Below, in pieces: positions 31,566-36,338 of a stretch of DNA of 36,338 nt (its first letter is position 1; each line of letters starts with the position of its first letter). The stretch comes from Oscillospiraceae bacterium. Lineage in GTDB: Bacteria; Bacillota; Clostridia; Oscillospirales; Oscillospiraceae. Location: positions 1-36,338 of the forward strand of contig JAISJJ010000159.1 of NCBI GenBank assembly GCA_031261585.1, read 5' to 3'. The notes beneath the pieces were generated by a model. The model saw only the letters and a program-made list of their open reading frames with translations. It had not been told where the DNA came from and searched no databases. The position numbers and the translations under genes were made by a program.

Positions 31566-31710
31566 CGTCATTGCGAGCCGCGCGAAGCAATCCAGAACCC
31601 CGTCCTCGCGTCCAACCTTTCGTTTTACGAGAGCAGGACGGAGTAACGGAGACTGGATTGCTTCGTGCGCTCGCAATGACGGGGTTTGGGGTTAGCAAAA
31701 AGTAAATGCG
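31566..31710. repeat. Module E palindromic element, third copy
   Basis: CGTCATTGCGAGCCGCGCGA and CTTCGTGCGCTCGCAATGAC arms, with right end GCAAAAAGTAAATGCGG. The left outer end is degenerate compared with the copies at 183-370 and 26736-26915. Confidence 0.65.
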
Positions 31711-31734
31711 GCGCGGGATTCTCCGAGTTTCGCC

Positions 31735-31763
31735 TTGACAACTGCGCCGTCAGAGCGTATAAT
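31735..31763 (+). promoter_or_regulatory. Consensus promoter of a small RNA
   Basis: TTGACA (31735-31740), exactly 17 bp, TATAAT (31758-31763). The predicted start (about 31770) coincides with the left edge of the closing stem of the RNA below. No open frame follows. Confidence 0.85.
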
Positions 31764-31768
31764 GTCAT

Positions 31769-31866
31769 TATCAGACACAGGAGTCGCGTTATTTGCGGCG
31801 GTTGAGGTATCTACTGCGTTTCTCGCATTTTGCGGTTGCGCGGTAAACTCTGTGCCTGATTTTTTC
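31769..31866 (+). ncRNA. Candidate structured small RNA, about 97 nt
   Basis: Transcript from about 31770 to the U-tract at 31860-31865. The ends pair: ATCAG, CACAG, GAGT and CGCG on the left (31770-31788) with CGCG, ACTC, TGTG and CTGAT on the right (31839-31860), forming a long stem with small bulges that is also the terminator (six Ts follow). Inside is a TGCG-TTTCT-CGCA hairpin. It lacks the SRP RNA, 6S, tmRNA and RNase P signatures I know. It ends about 25 bp before the predicted promoter -10 of the GNAT gene. Family unknown. Confidence 0.65.
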
Positions 31867-31924
31867 TTGCCGCGAATTGCGTGTTTTGTCCTATAATATC
31901 ACAATCATCGAAAGCGGGTGCGCT

Positions 31925-32437
31925 ATGCACATTGAAACGTCTCGCCTGATCGTCCGCGATTTTGCGGCGGGCGACTTGGAGGATTTGCACGCGATACTCG
32001 GCGACGGCGAGGTTATGCGCGAGGTCGAGCCGCCGTACAGCCGCGAAAAAACGGCGGAATTTCTGCGCACGTTCTGCATCGAGCGGCGCGGTGCGTTCGC
32101 GGCGGCGGAGCGCGAGACGGGGAAAGTCGTCGGTTATCTGCTGTTCAAACCCTATGGCGAACCCGAAATTTACGAGATGGGCTGGATTTTCAACAGGGCA
32201 TATTGGCGGCGCGGTTATGCGTTTGAATCGTGCCGCGCCCTGATTGCGCACGGATTTTCGGTCATGGGGCTGCACAAAATCTGCGCCGAGACGACAGACG
32301 ACGTGATATCAGGCGGGCTGATGCGAAAACTCGGCATGAAACCCGAGGGCATCCAGCGCGCACAGACACGCAACGCCGATGGTGAGTGGGCGGATTTGTA
32401 CTGGTACGGGTTGGTCGCGAGCGCGAGTCTTTTGTAG
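31925..32437 (+). CDS. GNAT-family N-acetyltransferase (RimJ/RimL-like)
   Basis: 170 aa. The start IETSRLIVRDFAAGDLEDLHAILGD is typical of RimJ/RimL-type acetyltransferases. The acetyl-CoA loop region is WIFNRAYWRRGYAFESCRALIAHGF (R-R-G-Y-A in the Q/RxxGxG/A position), followed by LHKICAETTDDVISGGLMRKLGMKPEG. It probably acetylates a protein N terminus or a small molecule; substrate unknown. I chose ATG 31925 since TATAAT lies at 31892-31897, leaving no room for a longer reading. The Shine-Dalgarno is weak (AAAGCGGG). Confidence 0.88.
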   Translation: MHIETSRLIVRDFAAGDLEDLHAILGDGEVMREVEPPYSREKTAEFLRTFCIERRGAFAAAERETGKVVGYLLFKPYGEPEIYEMGWIFNRAYWRRGYAFESCRALIAHGFSVMGLHKICAETTDDVISGGLMRKLGMKPEGIQRAQTRNADGEWADLYWYGLVASASLL

Positions 32438-32561
32438 GGGCGGGGTCAACCCGCCCTTGCACTATCCCGAAATTCGCGCCGTAGGGGACGCCGCCCTCGG
32501 CGTCCCGTCCCCGACAATGCGCAAACCTGAAACGCGGGACGCCGAGGGCGGCGTCCCCTAC
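32436..32561. repeat. Module C and module F repeats
   Basis: GTAGGGGCGGGGTCAACCCG right after the GNAT stop, then a module F palindrome at 32480-32561 with arms GACGCCGCCCTCGGCGTCCC and GGGACGCCGAGGGCGGCGTC. Other module F copies lie at 18556-18632 and 35069-35149. Confidence 0.85.
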
Positions 32562-32672
32562 GACAACGCGAATCAAAAATTATGGCACATAAAATTATCA
32601 ACGCAACATGTCCGCGCCCATTTCGCGCTCGCTTGCGTCCTGCGCGAATTTGTGGACAGCACGCAAAAACAA

Positions 32673-32702
32673 AACGCGAATTGCAAAACCGCAATTCGCG
32701 TT
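32673..32702 (-). terminator. Intrinsic terminator of the tkt-mnmE operon
   Basis: AACGCGAATTGC and GCAATTCGCGTT form a 12-bp stem; the minus strand continues TTTTGTTTTT. It lies 13 bp past the mnmE stop. Confidence 0.88.
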
Positions 32703-32714
32703 GTTTTATACCGC

Positions 32715-34082
32715 TCACTTGCCCACGCAGAAATTCGCGAACACCCGGTCCACCGTGTCGTCGCGCACGCGCCGCCCCAGCACCTCGCCGAGCGCGCCGA
32801 GCGCGGTTTCAAGCTCCGACAACGCGGCGTCGGGTGTCACGCCGCCGCGCAGCGCGTCCGCACACGCGCGAACCGATGTCGCGGCGCGCGTGATCGCGTC
32901 GTACTGGCGCGCGCTCGTGATGATCTCGCCGACGGCGGCATCGGGCGCGCTCGGCACCGCCGCCGCGATTGCGTCCGTGAGCGCGGTCACGCCGTCGCCC
33001 GTCACCGCCGAGACGTGTACAATCGCGTCGAACCCGATGAGTTGCGACGCGTCAAACCGTTGCGGCAAGTCGGATTTGTTGACTGCCGCAATGCGGTGCG
33101 CGCGGTCGGGTATCGCGTCCGTCACGCGCAGATCGTCGGGCGAAAACGGCTCCGAGCCGTCGAACACCGCGATTACAACGCTCGCGCCGCGCGCCGCGAT
33201 CTCACTCCGCCGCACGCCGAGCCGCTCAGCTTCGCCGACAGCGTCGCGCAACCCCGCCGTGTCGGTCAGGCGCAGGAGGGTACCCGCGACGGCGACGCGC
33301 TCCTCGATAGTGTCGCGCGTCGTGCCGGGTTCGGCGGTCACAATCGCGCGGTCGTAGCCGACAATCGCGTTCAGCAGCGACGATTTGCCCGCGTTCGGAC
33401 GACCGATAATCGCGCACGGCACCCCGTTTTTCATCACGCGCCCGCGCTCGTGCGTCGCGGCGAGTGCGTCGAGTTCTCGCGCGGTGTTTGATAACAATTC
33501 GGCATATTTCGCGCTGTCGAACGCGTCGATGTCCTCGTCCGTGTAGTCCACCGCCGCGTGAAAGTGCGCGAGCGGGTCGAGCAGGCGGTCGTACGCTGCG
33601 CTCACGTGCCGCGATACGGCACCGAGCAGTTGCGACGCGGCGTTTTTTGCCGCCGTCACCGTCTCCGCGTCGATGAGCTCGGCGACGGCTTCCGCCTGAG
33701 CCAAATCGAGCTTGCCGTTCAAAAAAGCGCGCCGCGTGAACTCACCTGCCGTCGCCATGCGCGCGCCCGCATGTAATACGGATTGTAATATCTCCGCCGC
33801 GACTATCGGTGAACCGTGGCAATGAATCTCCGCCGCGTCCTCGCCCGTGTACGAGTGCGGCGCGTTGAATACGATTGCGGCGCAGTCGTCTACCGCCGCA
33901 CCGTCCGACAACGCGACGCCGCGTGTCAGCACGTTCGGGCGCATGTCCGCGACGGTGCCGTTGCGCGGTAAAAATACGTTTTGTAATATCTCGCGCGTCC
34001 GATCACCCGAGATACGCACGACGGCGATAGCCGCGACACCGTGCGCCGTGGCTATCGCCGCGATTGTTGCGTTGTCCGCCAC
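32715..34082 (-). CDS. mnmE: tRNA modification GTPase MnmE
   Basis: 455 aa. MnmE with MnmG modifies U34 of certain tRNAs. N-terminal tetrahydrofolate-binding domain (TIAAIATAHGVAAIAVVRISG, GEFTRRAFLNGKLDLAQAEAVAELI). The G domain has GRPNAGKSSLLNAIVG, GTTRD, DTAGLRD and NKSD. The C-terminal FCVGK carries the catalytic Cys. The start is GTG 34082, overlapping the upstream stop (TAGTG), so translation is coupled to the transketolase C-terminal subunit. In many Firmicutes mnmE is beside mnmG, which is absent here. Confidence 0.97.
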   Translation of the reverse strand: MADNATIAAIATAHGVAAIAVVRISGDRTREILQNVFLPRNGTVADMRPNVLTRGVALSDGAAVDDCAAIVFNAPHSYTGEDAAEIHCHGSPIVAAEILQSVLHAGARMATAGEFTRRAFLNGKLDLAQAEAVAELIDAETVTAAKNAASQLLGAVSRHVSAAYDRLLDPLAHFHAAVDYTDEDIDAFDSAKYAELLSNTARELDALAATHERGRVMKNGVPCAIIGRPNAGKSSLLNAIVGYDRAIVTAEPGTTRDTIEERVAVAGTLLRLTDTAGLRDAVGEAERLGVRRSEIAARGASVVIAVFDGSEPFSPDDLRVTDAIPDRAHRIAAVNKSDLPQRFDASQLIGFDAIVHVSAVTGDGVTALTDAIAAAVPSAPDAAVGEIITSARQYDAITRAATSVRACADALRGGVTPDAALSELETALGALGEVLGRRVRDDTVDRVFANFCVGK

Positions 34083-35050
34083 TATTTGCGCGCGACTGCC
34101 GCGAGTGCTGCGCGGACGATGTGTTCCGCGGTAAGATCGTACGCGCTTGCGAGGAAACTCTCCGATCCCACCTGCCCGAACGCGTCCTCCACGCCGACGC
34201 GCTCAATTGGCACGGGTATAGTCGCCGCAACGGTTTCCGAGACTGCGGAGTACAGGCCTCCGACGACATTGTGGTTCTCCGCCGTGACTATCGCGCCCGT
34301 CTCGGCGGCGGATTTCGCGATCAACTCGCGGTCGATCGGCTTGATCGTGAACACGTCGGCGACGCGCGCGGATACGCCCTGCGCCGCAAGCGTTTCAGCC
34401 GCCGCAAGTGACTCCGCAACCATGATACCCGACGCGAAAATCGTCACGTCTGCACCGTCGCGCAGGACGTTGCCGCGCCCGATCTCAAACGTCGAACCCG
34501 CCGCGTACACCGCTTTCGCGTTCTTGCGCGGAAAACGCAAATAATACACTCCGTAATATTTCGGTCCCGCGAGCTGAGCCACCAAATCGCGCAACATTAC
34601 GGGATCCGTCGCGTCGATGATGGTGATATCGGGTATCGAGCGCAGCACGCCGACGTCCTCAAACGGCATATGCGTGCCGCCGTTGTGCGCCGCCGTGATA
34701 CCCGGGTCGGAGCCGATCAGGCGCACGTTAAGTTTCGCGTAGGCGCACGAGATCATGATCTGGTCGCACGCGCGGCGGCTCGTGAAGCACCCGAAACTGT
34801 GCGCGAACGGGATTTTGCCAACGCTCGACAGCCCCGCCGCGATACCCACCATGTTCGCCTCGGCGATACCGCACTGAATCGCGCGGTCGGGAAATTTGTC
34901 GAAAAACGGCTTCATGCCGAACGCCGACACGAGATCCGCGTCGAGCGCGACGACATTCGGGTCGATCTCGGCGGCGGCTATCAGCGCGGAACAGTACGCA
35001 TCGCGCATGAGTTCGGGCGATTTTTCAATTTTTTCTGCAATCTTAAACAT
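34082..35050 (-). CDS. Transketolase, C-terminal subunit
   Basis: 322 aa, the pyrimidine-binding and C-terminal half of a split transketolase, a pentose phosphate pathway enzyme. The Glu that activates thiamine diphosphate is in QCGIAEANMVGIAAGLSS. RRACDQI, GSDPGITAAHNGGTHMPFEDVGVLRSIP and YYLRFPRKN are typical of this half. The C-terminal domain contains TAENHNVVGGLYSAVSETV. GAGGTG precedes ATG 35050; upstream frame extension runs through a module F repeat and was rejected. The N-terminal half lies 157 bp upstream. Confidence 0.95.
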   Translation of the reverse strand: MFKIAEKIEKSPELMRDAYCSALIAAAEIDPNVVALDADLVSAFGMKPFFDKFPDRAIQCGIAEANMVGIAAGLSSVGKIPFAHSFGCFTSRRACDQIMISCAYAKLNVRLIGSDPGITAAHNGGTHMPFEDVGVLRSIPDITIIDATDPVMLRDLVAQLAGPKYYGVYYLRFPRKNAKAVYAAGSTFEIGRGNVLRDGADVTIFASGIMVAESLAAAETLAAQGVSARVADVFTIKPIDRELIAKSAAETGAIVTAENHNVVGGLYSAVSETVAATIPVPIERVGVEDAFGQVGSESFLASAYDLTAEHIVRAALAAVARK

Positions 35051-35068
35051 TTTGCACACCTCGATGAT

Positions 35069-35149
35069 GTAGGGGACGCTGCCCTCGGCGTCCCGTGTTG
35101 AAATTTTGCATTTGTCGGTTGGCGGGACGCCGAGGGCGGCGTCCCCTAC
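35069..35149. repeat. Module F palindrome between transketolase halves
   Basis: Arms GCCCTCGGCGTCCCG and CGGGACGCCGAGGGC with GTAGGGGAC ends. It lies between two subunits that must be made in equal amounts. Confidence 0.85.
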
Positions 35150-35174
35150 GAAAGAACCACGGATAATGCGCATA

Positions 35175-35243
35175 ACGCCGCCACAGGCGGTGCGGCGCAA
35201 CGCGCCGTCAGCGAAGCAAGGCTCCGCCTTGCGAGCGCAATTT
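35175..35243. repeat. Hairpin-rich 3' end of transketolase N-terminal gene
   Basis: GCCGCCACAGGCGGTGCGGC and GCAAGGCTCCGCCTTGC hairpins. The second encodes the last residues (SQGGALLR) of the transketolase N-terminal subunit, so the coding end runs into a repeat. Confidence 0.6.
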
Positions 35244-36041
35244 TAATATACTGTCCGCCAAATTCTCCGCCGTTACGGACATTGAGTGGTTGAACTCTTT
35301 GCCCTCGGCGAACGGCGCGCCGTAGCCCTTTATCGTGTCCAGCGCGATTGCGGTCGGGTACTCCGCCGCCGCTTTCGCCTGCTGAATCGCGCCCTGAATC
35401 GCCGCGACGTCGTGACCGTTCACCTCGATGACGTTCCACCCGCAGGCGGCGAACTTGTCCGCGATTTTGCCGCTGCCGAGGACGTTTTGCGTCCACCCGT
35501 CGAGTTGCTGTTTGTTGTCGTCGATGAGCGCGATGAGGTGCGACAATTTGTGGTGCCGCGCGAACATCGCCGCCTCCCACACCTGTCCCTCGTCACACTC
35601 GCCGTCGCCGAGGATCACGAACGTGTGGTAATCCTCGCCGTCGAGCCGACCGCCGAACGCCATACCCGCGCCCGCCGACAGCCCCTGCCCGAGACTGCCG
35701 CACGTCATGTCCACGCCGCGCGTTTTCGTGCGGTCGACGTGGCTCGGCAGGTGCGTGCCGCCCTGATTCAGCGTTTTCAGCTCGTCGAGCGGGAAAAATC
35801 CGCGCAACGCGAGCGCGGCGTACAGCGCGGGACCCGCGTGACCTTTACTCAGCACAAGCCTGTCGCGCGACGCGAGCGCGGGGTTCGCGGGGTCGTGTTT
35901 CAACTCCGCGCCGTACAGCACGGCGAGCGTGTCGGCGATGCTCATGCACCCGCCGATGTGACCGCTGCCGAACTCCGCGAGACACTTCAGCGTCTCAACG
36001 CGAATGTCGGCGGCGAAAGATTTGAGTTGTTCTGTGGTCAT
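35208..36041 (-). CDS. Transketolase, N-terminal subunit
   Basis: 277 aa, the thiamine-diphosphate-binding half of a split transketolase. GSGHIGGCMSIADTLAVLYG at the start, LSKGHAGPALYAAL, GSLGQGLSAGAGMAFGGRL, and the cofactor motif GDGECDEGQVWEA...IDDNKQQLDG are intact. AGGAGG precedes ATG 36041. It is the first gene of a minus-strand unit with the C-terminal subunit and mnmE. The final residues are encoded by a palindromic repeat. Confidence 0.95.
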   Translation of the reverse strand: MTTEQLKSFAADIRVETLKCLAEFGSGHIGGCMSIADTLAVLYGAELKHDPANPALASRDRLVLSKGHAGPALYAALALRGFFPLDELKTLNQGGTHLPSHVDRTKTRGVDMTCGSLGQGLSAGAGMAFGGRLDGEDYHTFVILGDGECDEGQVWEAAMFARHHKLSHLIALIDDNKQQLDGWTQNVLGSGKIADKFAACGWNVIEVNGHDVAAIQGAIQQAKAAAEYPTAIALDTIKGYGAPFAEGKEFNHSMSVTAENLADSILKLRSQGGALLR

Positions 36042-36059
36042 GATGTCCTCCTGATGGTG

Positions 36060-36338
36060 TGAATAAACGCGTGAGGTTGGACGAGGGGCGCGTTGGACGG
36101 GGGACAAACCCCCGCCGACTGCGGTCGGCACCCCCTTTCCGAAAGGGGGCAAGGTTGGACGAGGGACGCGGTGGACGGGAGTTACGGGGACTCCCACCGC
36201 CGCCGTTCGGCGGCACCTCCCTCTGATGAGGGAGGCTTGGACGGCGCGTTCCCCAAAAGCCTCCCTCTCAGAGGGAGGTGCCGTCCGCAGACGGCGGAAG
36301 GAGAACCCACGTCCCACGTCCAAACGTCCAACGTCCCT
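36060..36338. repeat. Repeat cluster at window end
   Basis: GACGAGG/GTTGGAC heptads, module A (36100-36153), inverted module B pair (36182-36300) and GTCCAACGTCC heptads. No gene visible and no clear promoter for the transketolase unit before the window ends. Confidence 0.8.

Noticed and set aside
32379-33491. Plus-strand open frame opposite mnmE
   Set aside because: Arg/Ala-rich shadow overlapping a well-supported gene; begins in module C and F repeats.
1-36338. CRISPR array
   Set aside because: Repeats are abundant but are palindromic modules or contiguous heptads; there are no regularly spaced direct repeats with unique spacers and no cas genes.
1-36338. tRNA or rRNA genes
   Set aside because: No T-loop/D-loop pattern or rRNA segment was recognised on either strand by eye; a covariance scan would be decisive.

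Overview
The window looks like a chromosomal segment of a GC-rich, endospore-forming Firmicute of the Clostridia, probably an uncultured gut lineage. The reasons are a CIRCE-controlled hrcA-grpE-dnaK-dnaJ cluster, a MurT/GatD pair, SpoVT and a tiny SpoVM, an XpaC-family protein, an SLH-domain surface protein, A/G-rich Shine-Dalgarno sites and many near-consensus sigma-A promoters with 17-bp spacers.

Layout. 1-5540: heat-shock cluster (HrcA, GrpE, DnaK, DnaJ). 5826-9342 (minus): two tandem paralogous secreted/membrane proteins followed by endonuclease IV. 9576-11120 (minus): XpaC-like protein. 11529-13999: murT and gatD; GatD has lost its catalytic Cys and His, and MurT probably its partner Asp. 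14020-14401: an undescribed-looking type I toxin-antitoxin locus with the layout of the Enterococcus par/Fst system (32-aa membrane toxin, convergent antisense RNA, shared terminator, direct repeats). 14485-15834: SLH surface protein with an HETIH motif. 15960-16952: AT-rich Abi_2/AbiF-type HEPN protein. 17031-19453: an unknown protein, a lipoprotein, two XRE regulators and a divergent small acidic protein. 19693-23539: an ABC importer and a CobU-like kinase, together probably corrinoid uptake and salvage. 23795-24044: a small membrane protein and SpoVM. 24130-25696 (minus): isochorismatase-family and metallo-beta-lactamase-fold hydrolases. 25782-26469: a HicA-like type II toxin-antitoxin pair under a palindromic operator. 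27019-28948 (minus): rpsB-tsf. 29302-30483 (minus): an AT-rich fusion of a guanylate-kinase-like P-loop domain and a TIR-like domain, a candidate defence protein. 30771-31310: spoVT. 31735-31866: a candidate structured small RNA with its own promoter and terminator. 31925-32437: GNAT acetyltransferase. 32715-36041 (minus): split transketolase followed by mnmE.

A striking feature is the density of intergenic repeats. Short palindromic modules (called A, B, C, D and F here) and a larger palindromic MITE-like element (module E) fill almost every gap, even inside operons (grpE-dnaK, dnaK-dnaJ, murT-gatD, rpsB-tsf and the transketolase halves). Heptanucleotide tandem repeats of the TTAACAR/TTGACAG type sit on or next to the stop codons of eight genes and supply the last codons of several. 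AT-rich cargo (type I TA, Abi_2, HicA TA, kinase-TIR fusion) is scattered as single units between housekeeping genes rather than grouped in one island.
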